A stretch of 8,945 nucleotides of DNA from contig JAGHAD010000051.1 of assembly GCA_021161685.1 (NCBI GenBank), positions 1-8,945 of the forward strand, given 5' to 3'. The DNA comes from Thermoplasmata archaeon (GTDB lineage Archaea > Thermoplasmatota > E2 > DHVEG-1 > B18-G2). This document shows positions 1-7,343 of this stretch, piece after piece. A model generated the notes under the pieces. It did not search any database. It was not told the DNA's origin and was given only the letters and a program-made list of their open reading frames with translations. The translations under genes and the position numbers were made by a program. Positions within the stretch are counted from its first letter, which is position 1. Every line of letters starts with the position of its first letter.

Positions 1-2
1 AC

Positions 3-1367
3 ATACCGGTATATCTCTCCATAGATGTGTTGGTTCAGAAGCATGTCTGCATACTTGCGAAGACGGGAGGAGGAAAGAGCTATGCATGCGGAGTTCTGGC
101 TGAGGAGCTTATGAAGAAGAAAGTACCTGTTGTCATTATAGATACCCATGGAGAATATGTTGCGATGAGGGAGCCAAATAGAAACAAAAGAGATCTGCAA
201 AGCATGAAAAGGTTTGGAGTGAGTCCAAGGGGATATGGTGGGCAAATAGTTGAATTTACCCCCTTATATAAGAAAGGTAATTCCATTCACCTCACTCTAG
301 ATGGAACCAATCTAGAAGCAAGAGAAATTCTCGATATACTTTCCGCAAAACTCACCGGCCCTCAGATAGGAGTACTTTACCAGGCAATAAAGCAAATAAA
401 GGAATTCAAACAGCACTACACCATAAAGGATATCATAGAAGTTTTAAACCATGCAAAGAGCAATGCAAAGTGGAACGTCATAGCAGCCCTCGAATCACTC
501 GAATCCCTTGGAATATTTTCAGAAAAGGGCATATCGCCGCAGCAGATCGTTAGGAAAGGCCAGTGCTCGGTAATAAATTTGAAAGGTGTTCCTCCAGATG
601 TTCAGGATGTAGTGGTTGCGAGGCTTACTAAAGAGCTGTTTGAAGCTAGAAAGTCTGGCCAAATACCACCTTTCATGTACATAGTTGAGGAAGCCCATAA
701 CTACTGTCCAGAGAGGGGATACGGAAATGCTGTTTCATCATCTATTCTAAGAACCGTTGCATCCGAGGGAAGAAAATTCGGAATGGGACTGTGCGTTGTG
801 AGCCAAAGACCTGCAAAGGTTGATAAAAACGTTATTTCACAGTGCAACACCAATATCATACTAAAAGTAACAAATCCAAACGATCTCAGGGCGATCATTC
901 AATCCGTAGAAGGATTAACGAGCGAGACAGCAGACGAGATAAAGCGCCTGCAAGTTGGTGTAGCCTTGGTGGCTGGAGGATCCCTAACTAGACCCATAAT
1001 GGTTGAGATAAGGACAAGAGAAACTTCCCATGGTGGAAGGTCCATAACCATAATATCTGGAGAGGGAGAGTACAAGCCCATAAAAATACCAGAGCAACCA
1101 AAGATAGAGAAGGTTGAAGAAAAAAGACCTTCGAAGGCTGAGCACGTGCACAGGGTAGCCAACAGGTTGGGATGGGTATCCACGGCTACTCCAGATGAAA
1201 CGATAGAGATACTATCCAGGGAAGCTAAAAAGATGAAAGAAGATCCTTTCAAATACCTTCAGTCCCTGGCAAAGCTTGGAGAGAAGTACTGTCATGAATC
1301 GAATCCCCTCTGCATAAGGTGTCCGATGAGAGAGAAATGTAAATATCGCCTAATGAAAAGGAGGTAG
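3..1367 (+). CDS. HerA-like DNA-translocase ATPase with C-terminal endonuclease III-like Fe-S module (5' partial)
   Basis: The reading frame is open to the left edge, so the start is missing; the GTG at 27 (residue 1 here) is internal, because the codons before it continue a typical HerA lead-in to Walker A. Residues 11-18 hold the P-loop (AKTGGGKS, K17), and 217-224 the Walker B strand with paired glutamates (YIVEEAH). Residues 248-262 (GRK to SQRP) match the conserved arginine/sensor region of HerA/FtsK-type hexameric motors. HerA normally works with the nuclease NurA in DNA end resection; no NurA, Mre11 or Rad50 gene is visible here. After an E/K-rich linker (about 346-370), residues 371-446 resemble the C-terminal half of endonuclease III: a HVHRVANRLGW segment, a helical stretch, then cysteines 422, 429, 432 and 438 in the exact C-x6-C-x2-C-x5-C spacing of its [4Fe-4S] loop. 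The catalytic helix-hairpin-helix is absent, and alanine sits where the catalytic aspartate would be. ATPase assignment is firm; the module's role is inferred. Confidence 0.9.
   Translation: MPVYLSIDVLVQKHVCILAKTGGGKSYACGVLAEELMKKKVPVVIIDTHGEYVAMREPNRNKRDLQSMKRFGVSPRGYGGQIVEFTPLYKKGNSIHLTLDGTNLEAREILDILSAKLTGPQIGVLYQAIKQIKEFKQHYTIKDIIEVLNHAKSNAKWNVIAALESLESLGIFSEKGISPQQIVRKGQCSVINLKGVPPDVQDVVVARLTKELFEARKSGQIPPFMYIVEEAHNYCPERGYGNAVSSSILRTVASEGRKFGMGLCVVSQRPAKVDKNVISQCNTNIILKVTNPNDLRAIIQSVEGLTSETADEIKRLQVGVALVAGGSLTRPIMVEIRTRETSHGGRSITIISGEGEYKPIKIPEQPKIEKVEEKRPSKAEHVHRVANRLGWVSTATPDETIEILSREAKKMKEDPFKYLQSLAKLGEKYCHESNPLCIRCPMREKCKYRLMKRR
1360..1365 (+). promoter_or_regulatory. Shine-Dalgarno site for the transglutaminase-like lipoprotein gene
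   Basis: GGAGGT lies three bases before the ATG at 1369 and overlaps the stop codon of the upstream ATPase gene. It supports that ATG as the start and suggests translational coupling within one transcript. The spacing is shorter than usual. Confidence 0.7.
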
Positions 1368-1368
1368 C

Positions 1369-2406
1369 ATGAAAGTACTAGTTCCTTTACTTATAGCTTC
1401 GATTTTTCTCCTTTCCGGCTGTATCGATATCATCACGGAAAGCTATATTGTGTATGCAAGCTCTCCCACGCTAATTGAATACAACATCTCCTACGGTTAC
1501 AGGATTTACTTAAAAGGAAATCTTGTCTTCAACTATACCTGTCCAGTTCCAGTGAATTCAATAGAAACAAAGCTCATTTATCCATACGGGTACTGGAAAG
1601 AAAAAATCGGGGAGAACATTTTGATAAAATGGAGGTTTAATGAGAGCGGAGAGAAGAATTTCAGCGTTGGAATAACTTCAAAGCTGATGGTAAAATCTTT
1701 CGTAGTAGACCTTAACAGGAAAGGAGTAGAGATAGATGAAATACCAGAGGACTTAATCAACCAGTACTGCAGGGTTGAATCTACAAAGGAAAGCGAAAAA
1801 AACCTCATCGATCCAAGGGATTCAGAAATAGTTAGCCTTGCCTTCTCGATAAAAGGAAAAGAAAACGATGCTTTCTTTGCTGCAAGGAAAATTTTTGAGT
1901 GGCTCAAAAAGAACATATGTTACAAAGCGCACAAAGAAAATGCGAATCCGCAGCCCGCGATAGAGACGCTTCATTTAAAATCTGGAGACTGTGACGATTT
2001 GACATTTCTTTACATCTCTCTTTGTAGAGCGGTCAATATCCCTGCAAGATTCATAAGAGGTTACATTATCGATACTTCGAAAGGATCTCCAAGGGCAGTT
2101 CCCCATGCATGGGCAGAGGTGTATGTTGGATTTGGCAGGGATGGATGGATACCTGTGGAATGCTCTGGAACATCAAGCGATGTTGAATCTGAAGTTTATC
2201 AAAACTTCGGAGTGGAAGATGCCCACCACATAAGGATATTTATCGATGAAGGTAGCAACGATTCGATTGAAATATCGTGCAAAGGACCGATCCTCCAGTA
2301 TACTGATGAGGTGGATCTGGAGGACTTCGTAATCATAAATGAGTACAAGGAGATATCTTATGGTAGCCTTACAGTTTATCGCGATGGAAGGAGAGAATTC
2401 AAATGA
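1369..2406 (+). CDS. Secreted transglutaminase-like (papain-fold) lipoprotein
   Basis: The protein has 345 residues. The N-terminus is a lipoprotein signal: a hydrophobic stretch to residue 17, then lipobox LSGC with Cys18 as the predicted lipidated residue. Residues 20-150 are beta-rich and unassigned. Residues 165-270 form a transglutaminase-like core: the GDCDD motif places the nucleophile at C208, HAWAEV places the histidine at H246, and WIPVE places the third residue at E264, where the family usually has aspartate. Archaeal and bacterial members of this superfamily include peptidases and amide-forming enzymes, so the substrate cannot be read from sequence; an outer-surface protein or peptide target is an inference. 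It starts one base after the ATPase stop codon and probably shares its transcript. Its last eight bases overlap the convergent protease gene. The alternative is a catalytically weak or structural member, given the Asp-to-Glu change. Confidence 0.88.
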   Translation: MKVLVPLLIASIFLLSGCIDIITESYIVYASSPTLIEYNISYGYRIYLKGNLVFNYTCPVPVNSIETKLIYPYGYWKEKIGENILIKWRFNESGEKNFSVGITSKLMVKSFVVDLNRKGVEIDEIPEDLINQYCRVESTKESEKNLIDPRDSEIVSLAFSIKGKENDAFFAARKIFEWLKKNICYKAHKENANPQPAIETLHLKSGDCDDLTFLYISLCRAVNIPARFIRGYIIDTSKGSPRAVPHAWAEVYVGFGRDGWIPVECSGTSSDVESEVYQNFGVEDAHHIRIFIDEGSNDSIEISCKGPILQYTDEVDLEDFVIINEYKEISYGSLTVYRDGRREFK

Positions 2407-5400
2407 TTTTCCTTTTAAGAAGAATCAAAGTAAAGAGCGAAATAGCTACGATGATCAAAATGACACGCCACAGGTGAGAATGACTTGTAACCTTCAGTAA
2501 ATTCACCTTGCCAGATAGAGGATTATATAGGTGATCAGCTTTTCCATCTCCATCGGTATCTATCAGGTATTTATTTCCACTTACAACAACCCTTGTTTTT
2601 TCCATTTTTTTGGGATCAAAGAAAGTGTCGAAATATCCATCTCTATCTATATCAACAAGATATGTCAGTTTTCCTTTTATGATCAGCATGATATAGTTGT
2701 TCTTCCCATTTGGACTAGAACCTATCAATGCCTCCATGAAATCACTTAAACCGTCATTATCATCATCTAAATCTATTGAATCTGGAATTCCATCACCATC
2801 TCCATCTGTAGGATGATTATTGATATCAAAAGGATCTGTTCCATACCTTTCTTCATCCGCATCGCTCCAGCCGTCTCCGTCTGAGTCTAGTAAGATTACT
2901 ATGTTCTTGATGGAGGTGTTGGTGAGGTTGTCATCATCTTTCACCGTTAAAGTTACCTTAAAGTTTCCCGGTAGCGTGTAGGAATGATTTACAATTTTGC
3001 CATATCCTTTATTCCCATCTCCAAAGAACCAAGTGTAATTCTTTATTGTACCATCTGGATCGTAACTGCTCGATGCATCGAAGGTTATGTTTTTGCCAGT
3101 AAGTGCTCTTCCCAGCACCTTTATAACCGCAACGGGTCTCTTCAACATACCGATATCTTCTATGGTTATATTCGCAGTTTCAGACCATGCGCTTGAATGA
3201 CCGAAGGTATCGATTGCTTTGGCTTTGATGTTGTAAATGCCAGGTAGTGACCATGAATGAGAGGCTGTTACCTTTTCTCCCGATAGAAAACTGCCTTTGA
3301 TCTCTGTAATTGTCCCATCACCCCAATCGAAGATATAGAAAATAGCATCTCCATCTGGATCAGTAGAGGAAGTACAAAAAGTATAACTTGTATTGGTGTA
3401 TCCTTTAGATGGTCCACTTGGTCTCGAAGGTGGATTTGGTGGTCTATTTGATGGGGGCAGATACGCATTACCATATCCATTTTGATACCCTTTTTCCGTC
3501 ACGAAGAACCACGAAAAGTTCTCAAGCAAAACATTTCCATACCTATCCATGGCATTCCATGCTACCATTACCGAATACTTGGTATTGTACTTCAAATTTG
3601 ATGGTTTGAAGCAAAGTTCTCTGCCATCGTTTTTCCACAGAAATGTTCCTTCTACAGATGGTACTACAACAAAATTTTTCTCTACAGAACTTTCATTCAT
3701 GGGCTTGCTAAACCTTACAACAATTTTAGATGAAACGCTAACTTTAGATCCTTTTGGGCTAACATAAGTTACAGAGGGAGATATAACAAGAGGGTGGAAA
3801 TCTTTACAGATCATTCCATCCCTATGGTATGGTTCATCTCCAAGTCCATCATGATCTCTATCTATGCCTTCATAATCTTTCCAGAAATTTCCTCCAAGGT
3901 AAGGTCCACCAACTACGTTCTTGCCCCTTGTCTTCGATATATTCCATCTGTTGAAGCCATGCTCTTGTGCATTGCATGCATTATCGGAGAAGTAATTATC
4001 GTATATGGTGTTGTTACTTGATGTTCCTTCAAGAAGGAGACCCCATTCATTCATCTCTATCACGTTTCCCCATAGAGTGTTATTGAAAGAAAAATTGAGT
4101 AAAACACCCTTGATGTTTCCAGATACTTTATTGTGATGTATTTCTCCATCCGATGATCCATCAATGCGTATCCCGCAGAGGTTATTTGTTATAGTATTCC
4201 AGGAGATGTCGAAATTCTCGCTTGAATCTACAAGAATTCCATTGGTACAATCGTGAATAAAGCATTTCTTCACCGCAGAACTGCCATTTACATAAACTCC
4301 AATAGATGCATTTAAAATAGTGAAGTTCTCCAGACAGGCGTTATTGGCATTGATCCTTACACCACATCTTCCACATCCATCTATGGTTGCATTTCCAATC
4401 AACCTTATCCCTTTACTTATAACGATGCCTCCTCTATACAAATCGAAACATACCCTAATAACATCTCCCTCGCTCGCATTATCAAATGCAGATCTCAAGC
4501 TATAGTACCACTTACTTTGATTTACGTTGTAAGCTCGAGCAATGAGTGGAAGTTCATCGCCGCCGTTCAGTATGAAACCTCTTGAATTGTAAGGTAAATT
4601 GCTGTCTCCGATGCCATCTCCATTAAGATCTTCTCCTTCATAATCGCCCCAGTAATTCCCTCCAATGTGAGAACCGCCAACTATGTTTTCCTCTTTCTCT
4701 TTCGAAACGTTCCAGAGGTTTCTTCCAAATCCAACGGCATTGATGCGGTTGGAAAAACAATTGTTGTAAATAATATTGCTAAAACTGTTTCCTGCAGTTA
4801 TTCCATAGTAGTTATCAACCACGTAGTTTGAACAGAACTTGTTGCTTGCTGATCCATTCTGGATAAAAAAGCTGTAAGTAAAATTCATTGAGTTTCCATC
4901 CAGAGAATTTATCCTCATCTTCACGTAATGATATTCTTTTGTGAGACAGATTATGGTTCCATTAAAAGGAAATTTCAACGTTATGTCATTCGTTAAATCG
5001 CTTTCTGAAAGATTTGCCAACGCGAGATCTTCGTAACTTTTGTTGGTGATACCAAGTCCGAGAGCTTCGACAGTCGTTATAATTATCGTATTATCATCTA
5101 TCTTTCTCCATCTGACATCTGCATAATCAGAACTTTCAGCGAAACCAGTTTCGAAGTTGAAAGGTTCATTTATGAAACAACTGCGATTTACATCTCCGTT
5201 TGGCATGATGAATATTCCATATGCGTTTGATTCTATACTGTTGCCTTCGAGGCGGTCTCCCGAACAGCTCATCAGTTCAATGCCAGAATAGCTATTGTTT
5301 ACAATGCGGTTATTTTTCAAGCTACTGTGGCATAATGCATCGAGAACGATTCCGATCAAATTATTGGAGATGGTGCTGTTTTCTATACTGCCATTTTCTC

Positions 5401-7270
5401 CAACAAGGTATATGCCAATGTAGCAATTTGCAACGTTGCAGTCATTAACTTGAAAAGATTTGCATTGATCAATGGTGAGAATACCAATGCAACTCTCCAT
5501 TATGGTAATGTTTTTTATACTGCATAAAGAGCAAGTCGTAAGCATACCCCATGCTCCCCCTTTTATAAAGGTCTTGTTCCTGTCCTCTCCAGCTATTGTG
5601 ATGTTTTTATCGATGATTATACTACCACAATACGTTCCGGTATGAACGAGTATCGTATCGCCATCCGTCGCCTCGATAATTGCATCCTGAACCGACGTGT
5701 AATTTCCTAACCCCTCTCCACCAACATGCAGGGTACATGACCCTACCTTAATCGGCACCATATCCTCAACATAAGCATCTGCATTTTGGTAAACCCTTAC
5801 CCTCAGCGTGTATATACCTGGATCGAGATTTGTTATATTCCAGTAAGCTAGAACATCTCTATATACTGGCTGATCGGAAACGTAAAAAGTTGTCCAGTTG
5901 GTTGGATAGATCCCTTTTCCATATGAAAGGGTATAGTTTCCCTCTGCAGTTCCAATGATAGCTATCATGTCCTTTCTAACAACGTCACCCGCACAAGGAC
6001 TATGGATCTTTGCAGTGATAGGATATAGCCTAAAAGCCTTTGAGGCATTTATCCTCCCAGTGCCTATGTAAACCTTGCTGTTAACGCGATCAACCGCAGA
6101 GTTTATTATGCTCTCAACTTGCTCCTTGGTAGCGTCTTTATATTTTGATTTAATCAAAGCTGCTAGGGAAGCAACAAAAGGGCATGCCATCGAAGTGCCT
6201 TTCCCATAGCCATAATTACCATTGGGTAGAGTAGAATATATGTCAACACCCGGAGCAGAAACGTCTATCCAGTATCCGTATTCAGAGAAGTTGGCTCTTT
6301 TATCATTTTTATCAGTTGCTGCAACCGCTATCACATTCTCATACGCTGCTGGATAAACCTTCATGGTTGAATTGTAATTACCCGCGGCAGCCACCAGAAT
6401 AACGCCTCTTTCATGAGCTTCTTCTATAACATCTCTTATCAGGTTTGAAGGTATCGTGCTCCCCCAACTCATGCTGATAACATCTGCACCATTATCAACC
6501 GCATATCTTATACCCCTAGATATGTTCAATGCATCTCCATATCCCAAGGAGTTGAAGCACTTAATGGGCATTATTTTACATCTCCAGCAAAGCCCACTTA
6601 TTCCAATTTCGTTGTTTCCAACTGCCCCAATTATCCCTGCGCAGTGCGTTCCATGCCCATTGTCATCAAAAGGATTATTGTCATTCTCGACAAAATCCCA
6701 CCCATGTATATCATCTACATAGCCATTGCCATCGTTATCAATGCCATCAAGATCTTCCTTTGGATTTGTCCAGATGTTATTTTTCAAGTCGGGATGATCG
6801 TAATCGATCCCAGTATCTATAACAGCTATGGTAACATCTGGATCTCCGGTTTCTATGCTCCATGCATCTGGAGCACATATCCGAGAAAGAGCCCACTGAA
6901 GAGAGAAACTTTCATCGTTTGGCTTGGTGTCAATTCTGTAGATATAGTTTGGTTCTGCCCACTCGACATATGGATTTTCCTCCCATCTTTTTGATATTTC
7001 AACTGGATCCACACTATCTGGCAAATTGACCTTGTATACGTTTTCTAGAGTATCTACTCTACAAATCTTCATCAAGCTATGGGTAGATAGTATCTCTGAG
7101 AGTAAATCTTCCCTGATGGAACATTTTAGCTTTAGGATTATTTCTCCATTAACATATGGGAAAACTCCTGCGCTCAACGTATTGCAAGATGAATCTTTTG
7201 AATGAATGGTGTGCGGAGGATGCATTAAAAGAGCGATACACAATATGCTAAGGCTTATCAAGCTCTTCAT
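2399..7270 (-). CDS. Giant cell-surface subtilisin-like (S8) protease with beta-helix, Ig-like, PKD and calcium-binding domains
   Basis: The protein has 1623 residues. Order: signal peptide about 1-24; propeptide about 33-112; S8 catalytic domain about 115-415 with Asp152 (VIDTG), His206 (HGTH), oxyanion Asn298 (AAAGN) and Ser360 (GTSMACP), so the triad is intact. It also has the acidic, probably calcium-binding insert (165-203) seen in many secreted subtilases. A small beta domain (416-510) follows. Next come beta-helix/NosD-like region 1 (511-895) and region 2 (911-1160), an SbsA-type Ig-like domain (1165-1258), a proline-rich linker (1272-1288), and two PKD domains (1295-1371, 1378-1460). 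Thrombospondin-3-like DxDxDG repeats (1462-1515) and a tandem DxDxDG pair (1537-1584) follow. One transmembrane helix (1600-1617) ends in KRKII. This predicts an exported protease anchored by its C-terminus. Close to 40 N-x-S/T sequons fit a glycosylated surface protein. A GAGGGG-type ribosome site supports the ATG at 7270. The substrate is unknown. Confidence 0.95.
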   Translation of the reverse strand: MKSLISLSILCIALLMHPPHTIHSKDSSCNTLSAGVFPYVNGEIILKLKCSIREDLLSEILSTHSLMKICRVDTLENVYKVNLPDSVDPVEISKRWEENPYVEWAEPNYIYRIDTKPNDESFSLQWALSRICAPDAWSIETGDPDVTIAVIDTGIDYDHPDLKNNIWTNPKEDLDGIDNDGNGYVDDIHGWDFVENDNNPFDDNGHGTHCAGIIGAVGNNEIGISGLCWRCKIMPIKCFNSLGYGDALNISRGIRYAVDNGADVISMSWGSTIPSNLIRDVIEEAHERGVILVAAAGNYNSTMKVYPAAYENVIAVAATDKNDKRANFSEYGYWIDVSAPGVDIYSTLPNGNYGYGKGTSMACPFVASLAALIKSKYKDATKEQVESIINSAVDRVNSKVYIGTGRINASKAFRLYPITAKIHSPCAGDVVRKDMIAIIGTAEGNYTLSYGKGIYPTNWTTFYVSDQPVYRDVLAYWNITNLDPGIYTLRVRVYQNADAYVEDMVPIKVGSCTLHVGGEGLGNYTSVQDAIIEATDGDTILVHTGTYCGSIIIDKNITIAGEDRNKTFIKGGAWGMLTTCSLCSIKNITIMESCIGILTIDQCKSFQVNDCNVANCYIGIYLVGENGSIENSTISNNLIGIVLDALCHSSLKNNRIVNNSYSGIELMSCSGDRLEGNSIESNAYGIFIMPNGDVNRSCFINEPFNFETGFAESSDYADVRWRKIDDNTIIITTVEALGLGITNKSYEDLALANLSESDLTNDITLKFPFNGTIICLTKEYHYVKMRINSLDGNSMNFTYSFFIQNGSASNKFCSNYVVDNYYGITAGNSFSNIIYNNCFSNRINAVGFGRNLWNVSKEKEENIVGGSHIGGNYWGDYEGEDLNGDGIGDSNLPYNSRGFILNGGDELPLIARAYNVNQSKWYYSLRSAFDNASEGDVIRVCFDLYRGGIVISKGIRLIGNATIDGCGRCGVRINANNACLENFTILNASIGVYVNGSSAVKKCFIHDCTNGILVDSSENFDISWNTITNNLCGIRIDGSSDGEIHHNKVSGNIKGVLLNFSFNNTLWGNVIEMNEWGLLLEGTSSNNTIYDNYFSDNACNAQEHGFNRWNISKTRGKNVVGGPYLGGNFWKDYEGIDRDHDGLGDEPYHRDGMICKDFHPLVISPSVTYVSPKGSKVSVSSKIVVRFSKPMNESSVEKNFVVVPSVEGTFLWKNDGRELCFKPSNLKYNTKYSVMVAWNAMDRYGNVLLENFSWFFVTEKGYQNGYGNAYLPPSNRPPNPPSRPSGPSKGYTNTSYTFCTSSTDPDGDAIFYIFDWGDGTITEIKGSFLSGEKVTASHSWSLPGIYNIKAKAIDTFGHSSAWSETANITIEDIGMLKRPVAVIKVLGRALTGKNITFDASSSYDPDGTIKNYTWFFGDGNKGYGKIVNHSYTLPGNFKVTLTVKDDDNLTNTSIKNIVILLDSDGDGWSDADEERYGTDPFDINNHPTDGDGDGIPDSIDLDDDNDGLSDFMEALIGSSPNGKNNYIMLIIKGKLTYLVDIDRDGYFDTFFDPKKMEKTRVVVSGNKYLIDTDGDGKADHLYNPLSGKVNLLKVTSHSHLWRVILIIVAISLFTLILLKRKII
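3827..3952 (-). repeat. NosD-type end motif, copy B, within the protease beta-helix
   Basis: Residues 1107-1148 of the protease: NRWNIS, then VGGPYLGGNFWKDYEG, then an RDHDGLGD acidic loop and PY. It closes the second beta-helix, as copy A closes the first. A third relative closes the lipoprotein encoded on the other strand (residues 230-257, positions 8031-8114). Confidence 0.85.
4586..4720 (-). repeat. NosD-type end motif, copy A, within the protease beta-helix
   Basis: Residues 851-895 of the protease: NLWNVS, then VGGSHIGGNYWGDYEG, then a DxNGDGIGD acidic loop and a PY end. The same module recurs as copy B 256 residues later. Parts also match at DNA level: the 50-odd bases around 4635-4688 are visibly similar to 3867-3919, which points to an internal duplication. 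Confidence 0.85.
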
Positions 7271-7277
7271 TTCCCAT

Positions 7278-7286
7278 CCCCTCTCT
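7278..7286 (-). promoter_or_regulatory. Shine-Dalgarno site for the giant protease gene
   Basis: On the minus strand, AGAGGGG starts here and is followed by AT, then five bases (GGGAA) before the ATG at 7270. It matches most of the archaeal consensus GGAGGTGAT. An ATG inside the site (7277-7275) is out of frame and is not the start. Confidence 0.55.
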
Positions 7287-7343
7287 AATCCAAAAAGGGG
7301 GTTAGCATTAAAAAATTTACAGGTTTATATTCATAAGGGGAAG
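7287..7343. promoter_or_regulatory. Divergent promoter region between the protease and the beta-helix lipoprotein genes
   Basis: The gap between the two divergent starts is only 73 bases (7271-7343). On the minus strand ATATAAA (7330-7324) is a good TATA box; a start about 27 bases downstream, near 7300, would give a leader of roughly 30 bases containing the ribosome site. On the plus strand the same bases read TTTATAT, and an A/T run at 7308-7317 is a second candidate. The first would start RNA near 7350-7355, the second near 7340. Both genes probably draw on overlapping promoter elements, so they may be co-regulated. Confidence 0.55.

Noticed and set aside
27..29. GTG at 27 as the true start of the HerA-like gene.
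   Set aside because: The frame is open to the edge, and the upstream codons (PVYLSID) read as the normal HerA lead-in to the P-loop. Starting at 27 would also remove nearly everything before Walker A.
3268..3609. Additional open frames overlapping the giant protease gene.
   Set aside because: They lie in other frames of a confident gene, have low-complexity composition caused by antisense DxDG and beta-helix codons, and show no recognisable domains or ribosome sites.
2519..4720. Repetitive DNA in the protease gene as a CRISPR array or mobile element.
   Set aside because: The repetition comes from degenerate protein rungs and acidic loops in one open frame, with no identical spaced repeats. 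No transposase, terminal inverted repeats or target duplications are seen.
7206..7343. Longer N-terminus for the beta-helix lipoprotein, starting at 7206.
   Set aside because: It would run antisense through the protease signal peptide and bury the lipobox about 70 residues in. The ATG at 7344 gives a proper lipoprotein signal.
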